Origin: Nitrospinaceae bacterium
Lineage (GTDB): Bacteria; Nitrospinota; Nitrospinia; Nitrospinales; VA-1
DNA length: 64,000 bases
Direction: 5' to 3'
NCBI GenBank assembly: GCA_029261655.1
Contig: JAJDAY010000009.1
Span: 1 to 64,000 of the forward strand
Shown: positions 27,879 through 37,218 of the stretch, piece after piece
How the letters are laid out: every line of letters starts with the position of its first letter
How positions within the stretch are numbered: the first letter of the stretch is position 1
Position numbers and translations under genes: made by a program
Notes under the pieces: generated by a model
What the model was told of the DNA's origin: nothing
Seen by the model: the letters and a program-made list of their open reading frames with translations, nothing else
Databases searched by the model: none

Positions 27879-28982
27879 TCATAACGCTACAAACAGTTTT
27901 CCTTCAAACTGCTGGATCAATCCGTTCAATTCCAGTTGAACCAGTGTAGCCGAAACTTCCGCCGGTGACAATCGGCTGTTTTCAATTATAAGGTCGATAT
28001 GCTTTTCTTCCTGGCTCAATACGGCCAGCACCTGCCGTTCAAGGGTTGATAACTCAGGGGGTTTCAAACTTTTTTGCCCGGTTCGCAGGTTTTCTTCAAG
28101 ATAACCCTGAACCTCGGCGGAAAGTTCCTGCACGATCGAATCAGGACCGTCCACCATAACCGCGCCGGTTTTTATCAAGCGGTTGGTTCCCTTACTATTG
28201 GGTGAATTGATATTGCCGGGGACTGCAAAAATTTCCCGCCCCTGTTCGAGAGCAAATTCGGCGGTGATCAGAGCGCCGCTTTTTTCCCCCGCCTCAATGA
28301 CCACCGTTCCAAGAGAAAGACCGCTGATGACCCTGTTTCGAGCCGGAAAATTATTTCTATCCGGGCGTTTGGTTACGGGAAACTCGGACACGATCGTGCC
28401 CTGTTCGACAATTTTGTTGCGCAATTGCCTGTTTTCCGGCGGGTAAATGTGAGAGAGCCCGCATCCGAAAACAGCGACGGTTTCCCCTCCGGCTTCCAAA
28501 GCACTTTTATGCGCCAGGGTATCGACACCACGCGCCAATCCGCTCACGATGCATATACCCATCGAGGAAAGACGCTTGCAAAGGGCTTCGGTTATAATTT
28601 TTCCATAGTTTGTCGGCATTCGGGTGCCAACGATCGCCAGAGACACCGGGTATTCATCAAGATTTTTACCCTTGAAGTACAATACCGGCGGCGGGTCATA
28701 AATAGCTTTTAATAATGGAGGGTAACCTGGGCATTCCAGGCTGAGCAACTCAAGTTCCAACTTCTCTATAAAATGCCATTCCCGCTCAACATTTTTTTCA
28801 ACTTCGAACTTCCGAATCTCCCGGGCAACTTTCTCGCTGACCCTTTCCACACGCATCAAATCGTTCAACGATGACCGGAAAACCTGTTCAGGCGAACCAA
28901 AGGTTCTCACCAGACGGTGAAAAAGAGTCTTACCGACTCCCACCACCATATTCAATGCCACCCAATAATGTTTTGGGTCCAT
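27879..28982 (-). CDS. dprA: DNA processing protein DprA
   Basis: Binds incoming single-stranded DNA and loads RecA during natural transformation. The Rossmann-like domain is clear: AIVGTRMPTNYGK, VSGLARGVDTLAHKSALEAGG, AVFGCGLSHIYPPEN and VIEAGEKSGALITAEFALEQGRE. An N-terminal helix-hairpin-helix-like region and a C-terminal winged-helix (DprA_WH) part (about 300-367) complete the normal 367-aa plan. Transformation ability cannot be judged from this window. Confidence 0.95.
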   Translation of the reverse strand: MDPKHYWVALNMVVGVGKTLFHRLVRTFGSPEQVFRSSLNDLMRVERVSEKVAREIRKFEVEKNVEREWHFIEKLELELLSLECPGYPPLLKAIYDPPPVLYFKGKNLDEYPVSLAIVGTRMPTNYGKIITEALCKRLSSMGICIVSGLARGVDTLAHKSALEAGGETVAVFGCGLSHIYPPENRQLRNKIVEQGTIVSEFPVTKRPDRNNFPARNRVISGLSLGTVVIEAGEKSGALITAEFALEQGREIFAVPGNINSPNSKGTNRLIKTGAVMVDGPDSIVQELSAEVQGYLEENLRTGQKSLKPPELSTLERQVLAVLSQEEKHIDLIIENSRLSPAEVSATLVQLELNGLIQQFEGKLFVAL

Positions 28983-29004
28983 GAAGAATTATTTCAGAAG
29001 GGTA

Positions 29005-29814
29005 TCAACCGGTAGTTTCACGGGTCAATTCCGCCACCGCCATATTGAAATTATATACGGCTTCATAATAACCGCTGAGCACACGGGTATAAATAATGAG
29101 TGCCTGGAAAAGATCGCCAGCGTCCCCGATGCCAAAATCGTAGTTCGCAAGTTCTGTGACCAGCAATGCACGAGTGATTTTTCGACTCCCCTCGGCCAGG
29201 TCCAACTGCGCTCGCGCTTCGTCAACGTTGAGAAACGCTTTTTTCTCCTCAAGCCGGGAACTTCCAGAAGTTTTTCCAAACACCTCTTTGAAACTTTTTT
29301 TAGAAAATTCGACCGGTTGAATCGTATCTTCCTCCAGCGAACTCTCTTTGGAAATATCCAGTCCGGTCAAATCGGCCAGGTCAAGTTTTGCAATGTGGAT
29401 TTCATTTTCCAGCTCAATCACATCATGCACCGACCCGGTACGCCCAAGCTTCAGCTTAGTGATATCGGATTGAGAAACATCCCCCTCTCCCTCTTCAAAT
29501 TTTTCTTCCGCCTTTTCGATGGCGGTTCCAAAACGTTTTTTGACTTCCTCAGCAATGCCCAGTTGGTTGGTCTTGAACTGGATTTGATAATAATATTTCG
29601 CGGCCAGAAATTTGTTTTCGCCTGGGGACCGGGACGAATTTTGTTTTTTTTCTATCGCCAGAGGAATGACCTTATCCAAAGGAGGGATTGTGAACGCCCC
29701 CCCTCCCGCTTCCGCAGAGAGCACGGACGCCGCCAATACAAAAGCCATGAATAAACCGCCTTTAATAAAAAAAGCCGGTTTTTTCCGTGGGAAAACAGAG
29801 GGTGTTATTTTCAT
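29005..29814 (-). CDS. TolC-like (outer membrane efflux protein) half protein
   Basis: A Sec signal peptide (basic FPRKKPAFFIK, hydrophobic LFMAFVLAASVLS, then AEAG) precedes about 230 residues. The C-terminal part, with ARAQLDLAEGSRKITRALLV, ANYDFGIGDAGDLFQALIIY and YYEAVYNFNMAVAELTRETTG, resembles one helical repeat of TolC-family outer membrane proteins. TolC itself has two such repeats and about 450 residues, so this is roughly half. No RND or ABC pump is adjacent. The ATG at 29814 is chosen because it gives a complete signal peptide; an ATG at 29748 has the better ribosome site (AAAGGCGG) but would cut the signal. A TTG at 29859 is also open. Confidence 0.6.
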   Translation of the reverse strand: MKITPSVFPRKKPAFFIKGGLFMAFVLAASVLSAEAGGGAFTIPPLDKVIPLAIEKKQNSSRSPGENKFLAAKYYYQIQFKTNQLGIAEEVKKRFGTAIEKAEEKFEEGEGDVSQSDITKLKLGRTGSVHDVIELENEIHIAKLDLADLTGLDISKESSLEEDTIQPVEFSKKSFKEVFGKTSGSSRLEEKKAFLNVDEARAQLDLAEGSRKITRALLVTELANYDFGIGDAGDLFQALIIYTRVLSGYYEAVYNFNMAVAELTRETTG

Positions 29815-29859
29815 TTGGAAACGAATTTTCTTCGGGATACAGAACAAAAGGATATTCAA

Positions 29860-30260
29860 TATATTTTAAGGGAGAATTTTGGGAACGCAAAAGGAAAGGG
29901 ATACTGAACCCCCTAAAAAGAAACCTTGATGGCAACCAAGTTCGTTCTTAAACAGGATTTGCCCCGATACCAGGACAAAGGTTCAGTACCCCTTAGATTT
30001 AGAAAATTTATCATACGGCCTATACCCTGTCAATACAATTCTAGGGAAATACGGGGCGACAGGAAGCGGAAAAAATTAAATAACTCATTTAAATTCAATA
30101 TGTTATAGAAATACAACAAAAGTGCCAGCTTTTATAGCACTATAACCCTTTTGAAATCAATAGGTTAGATATAGCGGAGGATAGCAAAATCCTGGCCTCA
30201 ACTCAAGGCTGTTCCAGCGATGAAAGTATCATAAACATCTGTTTTTAAATTAGTAAAATT
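29860..30260. other. 401-base intergenic region with a long-spaced inverted repeat
   Basis: No convincing gene. GGGATACTGAACC (29898-29910) and GGTTCAGTACCCC (29980-29992) are complementary at 12 of 13 positions, separated by 69 bases. The rest is AT-rich with no clear promoter. Confidence 0.55.
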
Positions 30261-31067
30261 CTAGGTCATGGAAAAGGGCACTGGAATAAAGGTCAACAGG
30301 AAGATGACGATAGAAATGTAACCCATGACCCGGTGCCGGCGATCAGGGAGCACGGAATCATCGAGCAAGGGAGCGGGTCGAAATCCCATCAATGCAATCA
30401 TGAAAGCCCAGAACCACCACCCCTGCCAAAAATAGCCGAGAGGAAGCATCAGAACAAAAAACAGCCTGGAAAGTTCTTTGTGCCTGAATTTAAATAAAGA
30501 ATAGATCACATGTCCGCCATCGAGCTGACCGATGGGCAAAAGATTCAGTGCGGTGACGAACAGACCGATCCAGCCCGCAAAAGCAACGGGATGCAAAAGG
30601 ATATTGACTCCCTCTGAATATGGGGTCACACCTAAAATCATTTTGGAAAGAAGGGCTAATAAAATCGAACTTCCGAAGGTCAACCCTTCAGCCGTTTCAC
30701 CTGGCGTTACTTCGGACAGGAAAAGACCCACAACCAATGTCGGAACAGCCACCACAAATCCGGCGATGGGTCCCGCAGATCCGATTTCCATCAATACCCG
30801 GCGGTCGGGTATCAATTCTTTAATCTGAATGAAAGCTCCGAAGGTTCCCGCGATAAAAATCGGCGGTGCCGGAATGAAAAAAGGCAATGTGGCTCTGACA
30901 TTATTTTTCCTGCTGGCCCAGTAATGTCCGAACTCATGCGTCCCCAGGATGAGGATCAAGGAAAAGGAAAAAAGAAGCCCTCCCGCAAGGAAAGTCGTGA
31001 CCAGAGTTCCGGCCAACAGCAGGGAAAAGATGATCCAGTTTTTTATGCTTGGATTATCGGCAGGCAA
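30261..31067 (-). CDS. Site-2 protease family (M50) zinc metallopeptidase
   Basis: Multi-pass inner-membrane protease of the M50 class. The zinc-binding motif HEFGHY sits in a membrane-embedded stretch (LGTHEFGHYWASRK), and the third ligand motif LPIGQLDGGHVIYS comes about 120 residues later. About six hydrophobic helices are visible. At 268 aa it is close to compact site-2 proteases without a PDZ domain. Last gene of the run that begins at trpF; proA ends 17 bases upstream. The substrate is unknown. Confidence 0.88.
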   Translation of the reverse strand: MPADNPSIKNWIIFSLLLAGTLVTTFLAGGLLFSFSLILILGTHEFGHYWASRKNNVRATLPFFIPAPPIFIAGTFGAFIQIKELIPDRRVLMEIGSAGPIAGFVVAVPTLVVGLFLSEVTPGETAEGLTFGSSILLALLSKMILGVTPYSEGVNILLHPVAFAGWIGLFVTALNLLPIGQLDGGHVIYSLFKFRHKELSRLFFVLMLPLGYFWQGWWFWAFMIALMGFRPAPLLDDSVLPDRRHRVMGYISIVIFLLTFIPVPFSMT

Positions 31068-31084
31068 TACGTTTCTCTATAGCT

Positions 31085-32383
31085 TCAACACGACGGGTTC
31101 ACTGATTTATGCGTGAACTCTCTGGCGCCGTCACCGGAATAGTCCCCGGCGATCTGACCTTTACCGATGAGTTTGTATTTATAAATCACCAGTCCTTCGA
31201 GACCCACGGGACCGCGGGCATGTGTTTTGTTGGTGCTGATACCTATTTCGGCTCCCAAGCCATAACGAAAACCATCGGCGAATCGGGTGGAGGCATTCCA
31301 CATGACGCTAGCGGAGTCCACCTCATTCAAAAACATCTCTGCCCGGTCGGGGTCCATTGTGAGTATCGTGTCGGTATGACCGGAACCATGCAGATTGATA
31401 AACTCTATCGCCTCGCCAATATCCTTAACAATTTTAACAGCCAGCTTCAGATCGTTGTATTCCGTGTCCCACTCGTTTTTTTTCGCGGGTTTTATTTGCG
31501 GAGCAAGCTGGCAGGTTTTTTCACAGCCGACAAGTTCCACTTTCTCCGCTTTGAGTTTTTCGACCAGGAGAGGAAGCACTTGTTGCGCGATATCCTGATG
31601 GACCAACAGGTTTTCCATGGCGTTGCAGGCGGCGGGATATTGAAGCTTGGAATCGAGAACGACCCGGAGGGCCATATCGACATTCGCCCCTTTATCTATG
31701 TAACCATGACAAATACCTTCGGAGTGGCCCAACACCGGTATCCGGGTGTTTTCCTGAATATAGCGGACAAAGGCGTTGCTTCCGCGCGGAACAACGAGGT
31801 CGATGTATCGGTCCTGATCGAGCATTTCCGCGACCTCTGCCCGGGTCTCGATCATTTGTATCGCGGTTTCAGGCACTCCATCCACCTGCCCAATGGCGTC
31901 AGCCAGAAGAGAAACGATGACCTTGTTGGTGTTCTGCGCTTCTGTGCCGCCCTTCAAAATAACAGCGTTTCCTGATTTCAGGCAAAGGGAAGAAATCTGC
32001 GGCACCGCATCGGGCCGGGATTCAAAAATAGCGCCTATCACGCCAATGGGGCAGGTGACATGACTCAATATCAAACCCTCATCCATTTCCGTCACACTTT
32101 TTACCCGGCCCACCGGGTCTTCCAGCCGGGCCACACTGCGAACTCCTTTGGCCATGCTTTGAACTTTAGCCGGGTTCAAAGCCAGCCGGGCCATCAACGG
32201 CCCCGGAATATTTTCCTTGCGCGCATACTCCATATCCTTCGCATTCGCTGACAGGATGGCGGATTCATTGGACTCCAAAGCCGAAGCCATTTTTTCCAGG
32301 GCGGAATTTTTTTCCTCAGTTGAAAGACGGGCCAACTTCAGGGACGCGGCTTTGGCCTGGGCGGAAATTTCTGCTACGGTCAT
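31085..32383 (-). CDS. proA: Glutamate-5-semialdehyde dehydrogenase (gamma-glutamyl phosphate reductase)
   Basis: Second step of proline synthesis: reduces gamma-glutamyl phosphate with NADPH. The catalytic cysteine is in LQYPAACNAMENLLV, with GVIGAIFESRPDAVPQISSLCLKSGN and HGSGHTDTI also typical. The frame opens at a TTG (32425) inside the upstream LRR gene, but ATG 32383 has AAAGG 6 bases before it and gives the usual N-terminus (MTVAEISAQAKAAS) and length (432 aa). proB is not in the window. Confidence 0.95.
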   Translation of the reverse strand: MTVAEISAQAKAASLKLARLSTEEKNSALEKMASALESNESAILSANAKDMEYARKENIPGPLMARLALNPAKVQSMAKGVRSVARLEDPVGRVKSVTEMDEGLILSHVTCPIGVIGAIFESRPDAVPQISSLCLKSGNAVILKGGTEAQNTNKVIVSLLADAIGQVDGVPETAIQMIETRAEVAEMLDQDRYIDLVVPRGSNAFVRYIQENTRIPVLGHSEGICHGYIDKGANVDMALRVVLDSKLQYPAACNAMENLLVHQDIAQQVLPLLVEKLKAEKVELVGCEKTCQLAPQIKPAKKNEWDTEYNDLKLAVKIVKDIGEAIEFINLHGSGHTDTILTMDPDRAEMFLNEVDSASVMWNASTRFADGFRYGLGAEIGISTNKTHARGPVGLEGLVIYKYKLIGKGQIAGDYSGDGAREFTHKSVNPSC

Positions 32384-32414
32384 TTTTAGCCTTTGATATC
32401 GGGGTTTCGCTTTT

Positions 32415-33215
32415 TCATCGGACAATGATTTGAACTGCCTTTTCCTTACTATATTTTAAAGCTTTAATGCGGAATTTTTGCGAAATGGGGTTCATCGCCA
32501 GATCAAGTGTCTTAAGGGCAGGGAAAAATTCACTGTCTATAAGCGCATTGGCACCCCTATCGGATATATTGTTTTGCCCCAAATAAAGCGATTCAAGATT
32601 GGGGAAGTTTTTGGAATTGGCAAAAGCCACCGCCCCGCCATCTCCTATTTCGTTGCGAAACAAATTCAGCGTCACAAGTTCGGGCATGGTCTTAACTTCG
32701 GACAACGCCATAACACCTTCAGGTGTTATGAGATTATCGTTCATTAAAAGCGTTTTTAATTTAAGAAAATTGTTGGAGTCGGCCACAAAACCAAAAGCCT
32801 CATCTGCTATTTCATTTTTCCATATTTTTAAAGATTCCAGGTTTTTCAAATGAGGGGATTCAGACAGGGCTTTAAGTCCCTGGTCGCCGATCAAATTTCC
32901 CCACAGATCAAGGTGCTGAAGGTTTGCCAGATGAGGCGATTGGGCCAGAGCCTTCACCCCTTTATATTTAATTTTATTTCCCTGGAGCAGAAGCGTGGTG
33001 ACCGAACTCAACTGCTCCATTTTTGCGAGTTCCTTCGCCCCTTGGGTCCCAATCACCACCCGGCTCAGATCCAGTACCTGCCCGTCCTGGCTGAGTCGGC
33101 TTTGAACAAGGGTCTTGATATCCTCCGCAGCCCAGGATGATGAACTGAATGCAAAACCAATCAACATAAAACCGACCGCTAAAATTTTGCCAAAATTCAT
33201 ATCAGGGGTTTTCAT
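32415..33215 (-). CDS. Secreted leucine-rich repeat protein (ribonuclease-inhibitor type)
   Basis: Signal peptide (GKILAVGFMLIGFAFSSSSWA) followed by about seven LRR units of 23-29 residues: LTTLLLQGNKIKYKGVKAL, LQHLDLWGNLIGDQGLKAL, LESLKIWKNEIADEAFGFV and so on. The LxLxxNxIxxxGxxAL pattern is the ribonuclease-inhibitor class common in eukaryotes and in some environmental bacteria. Probably periplasmic and involved in protein binding. Lies between a glycosyltransferase and proA on the same strand, an unusual place for an LRR protein. Confidence 0.85.
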   Translation of the reverse strand: MKTPDMNFGKILAVGFMLIGFAFSSSSWAAEDIKTLVQSRLSQDGQVLDLSRVVIGTQGAKELAKMEQLSSVTTLLLQGNKIKYKGVKALAQSPHLANLQHLDLWGNLIGDQGLKALSESPHLKNLESLKIWKNEIADEAFGFVADSNNFLKLKTLLMNDNLITPEGVMALSEVKTMPELVTLNLFRNEIGDGGAVAFANSKNFPNLESLYLGQNNISDRGANALIDSEFFPALKTLDLAMNPISQKFRIKALKYSKEKAVQIIVR

Positions 33216-33256
33216 TGCAACCGATCCTGTGCCATTTGGGTTTAATCGCTTTGCAT

Positions 33257-33940
33257 TTAGACTATCAGATATTTAAAAATGGTATAAATAATTTTTGTTC
33301 CCGCTTTCAGGGTTCCCGAAACGGTTCCGGTGATTTTCGACACTCCGACCCTTTGCCGGTAACGCACCGGAATTTCACATATTCTCAGCCCGTTCTGGAC
33401 GGCTTTGATCTGCATTTCAACCGTCCAGCCGAAATCCCGGTCCTGCATCCCGATACTTTTAAGAGAGTCATGCCGAATGGATCGAAAGGGTCCAAGGTCG
33501 GTATAGCGATGCTTGAAAAATATTCGTATCAAAAAGACCGCCAAACGGTTGCCATAACGTGCCTGCGGTAAAAGGGCCGAACGGCTTTCAGGCAATAGCA
33601 TACGGCTTCCCACAACAAAATCTTTCTCTCCCCTGAGTATCGGTTGGATAAGATCCGTGATTTCTTCCGGGTAATCGCTGTAATCGCCATCGAGAAAAAC
33701 CACAATATCCGGTTGACTCAATTCAGCGATTCCGCGTAAGCAGGCCGACCCATAACCCTTACGGTTTTCCCGGATCACCCGCGCGCCGGATTCCCGTGCG
33801 ACGTTTGCGGTGTTGTCGGTCGAACCGTTATCGACCACGATAATTTCATGCAGGCTTTTCTGAGGAAGGTCGTTTAAGACCAGGCCAATAGAGGATTCTT
33901 CATTGAAGGCAGGAATGATGACCGATACTTTGGGGCTCAT
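33257..33940 (-). CDS. Family 2 glycosyltransferase, dolichol-phosphate mannosyltransferase-like
   Basis: Typical GT-A start (KVSVIIPAFNEESSIGLVLNDLP), VVDNGSTDNTANVARESGA, the ENRKGYGSA loop and the DxD-like FLDGDYSDYPEE. The end (ICEIPVRYRQRVGVSKI) is characteristic of DPM1/DpgS-like soluble enzymes. It transfers a sugar from a nucleotide to a lipid phosphate. No C-terminal membrane segments. It follows trpA by 16 bases, so it is likely transcribed with tryptophan genes. Confidence 0.9.
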   Translation of the reverse strand: MSPKVSVIIPAFNEESSIGLVLNDLPQKSLHEIIVVDNGSTDNTANVARESGARVIRENRKGYGSACLRGIAELSQPDIVVFLDGDYSDYPEEITDLIQPILRGEKDFVVGSRMLLPESRSALLPQARYGNRLAVFLIRIFFKHRYTDLGPFRSIRHDSLKSIGMQDRDFGWTVEMQIKAVQNGLRICEIPVRYRQRVGVSKITGTVSGTLKAGTKIIYTIFKYLIV

Positions 33941-33956
33941 AAGTGGATTTCCGGAA

Positions 33957-34760
33957 TCATCCAGAGCTGGAAATCGCCTGTTTCACGCTGGCAACAAAAT
34001 CGCCGACTTTAGCTTCCAGATCGGCGGGGTTTCCATTCTGTTCGATCAACCGGACAATGGCACTTCCCACGATCACTCCATCGGAAACAACCGCCGCTTT
34101 TTTTGCCTGATCGGGACCTGAGATACCGAACCCGACCAGAACCGGCAGTTTGGCGACCCGCTTGATGCTCTGTACTTTGGCCTCCAGATTGCCGCTCACT
34201 TCGGATTTAACCCCCGTCGTTCCGGTCAGGGACACATAATAGATGAATCCCCGGCTGGCATTGGCGATCAGGCGAATTCGATCTTCGGTGCTGGTGGGCG
34301 CCAGAAGATGAATCATGTCCAATCCCTGTTTTTTTGCGTGCGCGTCAAATTCACCGGCTTCTTCAGGAGGAAGATCGGGAATGATCACGCCATCCACCCC
34401 AGCTTTAAGAGCATCGTCCACGAACAGCTTTTGTCCATAGGCAAAAACCGGATTGTAACTGGTCATCAAAACAATGGGGAGTTCTGAAGTCTTGCGAATT
34501 TCACCCACCAGCCGGATGATTTTTTTCAAAGTCGTCCCGCTTTCCAAAGCCCGCTGGGAAGCCGCCTGAATGACCGGACCGTCTGCCAGAGGATCGGAGA
34601 ACGGCACGCCAAGCTCAATAATATCGGCTCCATTTTTTTCAATGACGGAAAATATTTTTTGGGTGGCGGACAAATCAGGGTCCCCCGCTGTGATGAAAGC
34701 GACCAGAGCCTTCTGATTTTTTTTCCTCAGTTTTTGAAAACAATTCTCGATTCGGCTCAC
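33957..34760 (-). CDS. trpA: Tryptophan synthase alpha subunit
   Basis: Cleaves indole-3-glycerol phosphate to indole. Motifs: [10 protein letters not shown], the catalytic glutamate in [19 protein letters not shown], and the loop [16 protein letters not shown]. The frame opens upstream in the trpB coding region, but the likely start is the GTG at 34760-34758, overlapping the trpB TGA (GTGA). It gives 267 aa, the normal length ([11 protein letters not shown]). Confidence 0.96.
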   Translation of the reverse strand: MSRIENCFQKLRKKNQKALVAFITAGDPDLSATQKIFSVIEKNGADIIELGVPFSDPLADGPVIQAASQRALESGTTLKKIIRLVGEIRKTSELPIVLMTSYNPVFAYGQKLFVDDALKAGVDGVIIPDLPPEEAGEFDAHAKKQGLDMIHLLAPTSTEDRIRLIANASRGFIYYVSLTGTTGVKSEVSGNLEAKVQSIKRVAKLPVLVGFGISGPDQAKKAAVVSDGVIVGSAIVRLIEQNGNPADLEAKVGDFVASVKQAISSSG

Positions 34761-35968
34761 AAGGGAACTCCCATGATTTCGGCGACCTGGTTCACGTCTT
34801 TGTCCCCTCTTCCAGATAAACAAATCACGATGATTTCATCCTTCTTCATTTCCGGGGCCAGCTTGCTGACATAGGCGATGGCGTGCGCCGACTCCAGCGC
34901 CGGGATAATGCCTTCGGCTCTTGATAGAAGTTTGAAGCCTTCCAGTGCTTCCTCATCGGTAACAGGAACATACTGCGCCCGGCCAGTTTCATTGAGATGA
35001 CTGTGCTCGGCCCCCACTCCGGGGTAATCCAGCCCAGCCGAGACTGAGTGAGCCTCTTTAATTTGTCCGTCTTCATCGTATAACAGATTGCTCATCATTC
35101 CGTGCAGAACCCCCGCCTTGCCCTCGCTCAGAGAAGCGCCGTGTTTGCCGGTCTCGATACCGAGGCCCGCCGCTTCCACGCCGATCAACCGGGTTTCTTC
35201 ATGCTCGATGAAGGGATAAAACAAACCCATCGCATTGCTTCCGCCGCCGACGCAGGCAACGCAAACGTCCGGCATCCGTTTTTCAATGTCCATGATCTGC
35301 CCGGTAACTTCTTCTCCAATGATCTTTTGAAATTCCCGAACCATCATTGGGTAAGGGTGAGGCCCGACGACGGACCCGATGATGTAATGCGTGGTTTCAA
35401 CGGTGGTGATCCAGTTGCGAATCGCTTCGCTGGTCGCGTCTTTGAGCGTACGCGTCCCGCTGGAGACGGGGATCACATTGGCGCCCAGCAGTTTCATGCG
35501 AAATACATTGAGCGCCTGCCGCTGGATGTCTTTTTCTCCCATGAAGACATCGCATTCCAATCCGAACAAGGCGGCGGCGGTGGCGGTGGCCACTCCATGC
35601 TGACCCGCTCCGGTTTCGGCAATCACCCGCTTTTTATTCATGCGAAGCGCCAAAAGAGCGCTGCCTATTGTATTGTTGATTTTATGAGCACCGGTATGAT
35701 TGAGATCCTCCCGCTTCAGATAGATTTTAGCCCCTCCCAGCTGGCGGGTTAAATTGCCCGCAAAATATAAAGGGGTGGGCCGGCCCACATACTGACGCAG
35801 GTAATATTTTAAATCTTTTTGAAAGGAAGGGTCATTCTGGGCAGATGCGAATACCTGCTCAAGCTCTTTCAACGCAGGCATTAAAGTCTCTATCACATAC
35901 TTACCGCCGAAAACGCCAAAATGCCCCCGTTCATCCGGCAACTGCATTTGTTTCATGGGTTGCTTCAT
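34757..35968 (-). CDS. trpB: Tryptophan synthase beta subunit
   Basis: PLP enzyme joining indole and serine. The PLP lysine is in [23 protein letters not shown] at the start and [10 protein letters not shown] at the phosphate site are canonical. 403 aa, normal for TrpB type 1. Its start lies 34 bases after the trpF stop; the trpA start overlaps its stop. Confidence 0.97.
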   Translation of the reverse strand: MKQPMKQMQLPDERGHFGVFGGKYVIETLMPALKELEQVFASAQNDPSFQKDLKYYLRQYVGRPTPLYFAGNLTRQLGGAKIYLKREDLNHTGAHKINNTIGSALLALRMNKKRVIAETGAGQHGVATATAAALFGLECDVFMGEKDIQRQALNVFRMKLLGANVIPVSSGTRTLKDATSEAIRNWITTVETTHYIIGSVVGPHPYPMMVREFQKIIGEEVTGQIMDIEKRMPDVCVACVGGGSNAMGLFYPFIEHEETRLIGVEAAGLGIETGKHGASLSEGKAGVLHGMMSNLLYDEDGQIKEAHSVSAGLDYPGVGAEHSHLNETGRAQYVPVTDEEALEGFKLLSRAEGIIPALESAHAIAYVSKLAPEMKKDEIIVICLSGRGDKDVNQVAEIMGVPL

Positions 35969-36002
35969 CTTTCTATTTCCTTGATACCTGGGTTCAATAT
36001 CG

Positions 36003-36638
36003 TCACGACTGGCCGCTTCGCACAGCTTTGATAAATGCCTTCAACCGGGCCGGATCTTTTTTTCCAGGCGTGCGTTCCACCCCGGAACAAACGTCCACCG
36101 CATAAGGTTTGACCTTTTGAATCGCGTGCGCCACGTTCTTGGGGTCCAACCCTCCCGCAAGTATTACCGTACCGTATTGTTTGCCTCCACGGATCAGACG
36201 CCAGTCGAAAGTCTCGCCGGTGCCGCCCTGCTGTTCTTCGGAATAGGCATCCAGCAGGATAGCGCTGACTTTAAAGGAAGATAATCCATCGAAAGATTCC
36301 TTCCCCTTGACCCGGACCGCCTTGATCACCCTGCGACGAATTTTTTTGCAAAAAGCGGGAGATTCGTTTCCATGCAACTGCACGGCGGACAAATTACACG
36401 AATCCGCGATGCGATTGATCCGGTCCGACGTTTCATTGACAAAAACACCGACAGCCTCGACAAACGGAGGTAAAGCCGCGACAATGCTTTTCACCGTCTT
36501 CACGGAAACAGCGCGCGGGCTTTTTTTGTAAAAGATAAAGCCCACCGCGTCGGCGCCTTCTTTCACCGCCAGGAGAGTGTCTTCCAAGCTGGTCATCCCG
36601 CAGATTTTAATCTTAACCCTACCCGACAGTGTATTCAT
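36003..36638 (-). CDS. trpF: Phosphoribosylanthranilate isomerase
   Basis: Third step of the tryptophan-specific branch. [16 protein letters not shown] with the catalytic cysteine, [27 protein letters not shown] and [11 protein letters not shown] are TrpF signatures. 211 aa. It heads a minus-strand unit that continues through trpB, trpA and beyond; the start of that unit lies in the 146-base divergent gap before the lipoprotein gene. Confidence 0.96.
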   Translation of the reverse strand: MNTLSGRVKIKICGMTSLEDTLLAVKEGADAVGFIFYKKSPRAVSVKTVKSIVAALPPFVEAVGVFVNETSDRINRIADSCNLSAVQLHGNESPAFCKKIRRRVIKAVRVKGKESFDGLSSFKVSAILLDAYSEEQQGGTGETFDWRLIRGGKQYGTVILAGGLDPKNVAHAIQKVKPYAVDVCSGVERTPGKKDPARLKAFIKAVRSGQS

Positions 36639-36784
36639 TTTTCAAAAATCTGTGTCATTTTGCAAATTTTTGCATTAAAATTAGTGGAGCATTGATTTGA
36701 ACCGCCTTCATTGTAACCCCGTTTGCCACTCGACAAAAAATCGATCACTGCCTGTCTTAACTATTCTAACTTCCCAGGTGCAAT

Positions 36785-37207
36785 ATGAAAATTTTTCGAT
36801 GGATCGCCCTCATCCTGTTCATGACACTCCCGCTTTTATCCACCGGTTGCGGAACCACCCACGAAGCCGATGGCGTGGAAGTTGACATTAATTTCCAGGG
36901 ACATGGCGTTAAATCGTTTCCGCTAACCGTTGAACCCCTTTTTCAGGCCACCCTGGTCGCCCTCAAAAATTTGAAGCTCAAAGTCGATGATATTTCAGAT
37001 GACGGTGAAAATCGCCAAATCAACGTAAAAACCGATGAACTTCATATCATCATCGATGTTATGGAAATTGGTCTCAAAATTTCCAGATTGCGTGTCAAGG
37101 CCCAGGAGAAGGGTTTCTTTTCCTCTGATTATAATGAAGAAATGGCCGTTGAAATTATCAAGGAAACCTCTCTCGTTGTGGAAGCCTCCGGTCACACCCA
37201 TTATTAA
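36785..37207 (+). CDS. DUF3568-like lipoprotein, 140 aa
   Basis: A lipoprotein signal (IALILFMTLPLLSTGC, lipobox LSTG-Cys) is followed by about 115 residues with the small alpha/beta pattern of DUF3568-type proteins: FQATLVALKNLKLKVDD, then alternating strands, DVMEIGLKISRLRV, and a final helix. The function of the family is unknown. The gene sits against the trp direction between trpF and trpC, 11 bases from the trpC stop, and so splits the trp cluster in two. Confidence 0.7.
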   Translation: MKIFRWIALILFMTLPLLSTGCGTTHEADGVEVDINFQGHGVKSFPLTVEPLFQATLVALKNLKLKVDDISDDGENRQINVKTDELHIIIDVMEIGLKISRLRVKAQEKGFFSSDYNEEMAVEIIKETSLVVEASGHTHY

Positions 37208-37218
37208 ATCGGCCCCGA

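Noticed and set aside
29926-30108. 60-codon plus-strand frame in the intergenic region before the M50 protease gene
   Set aside because: No ribosome-binding site, no recognisable sequence, and it overlaps the inverted repeat.
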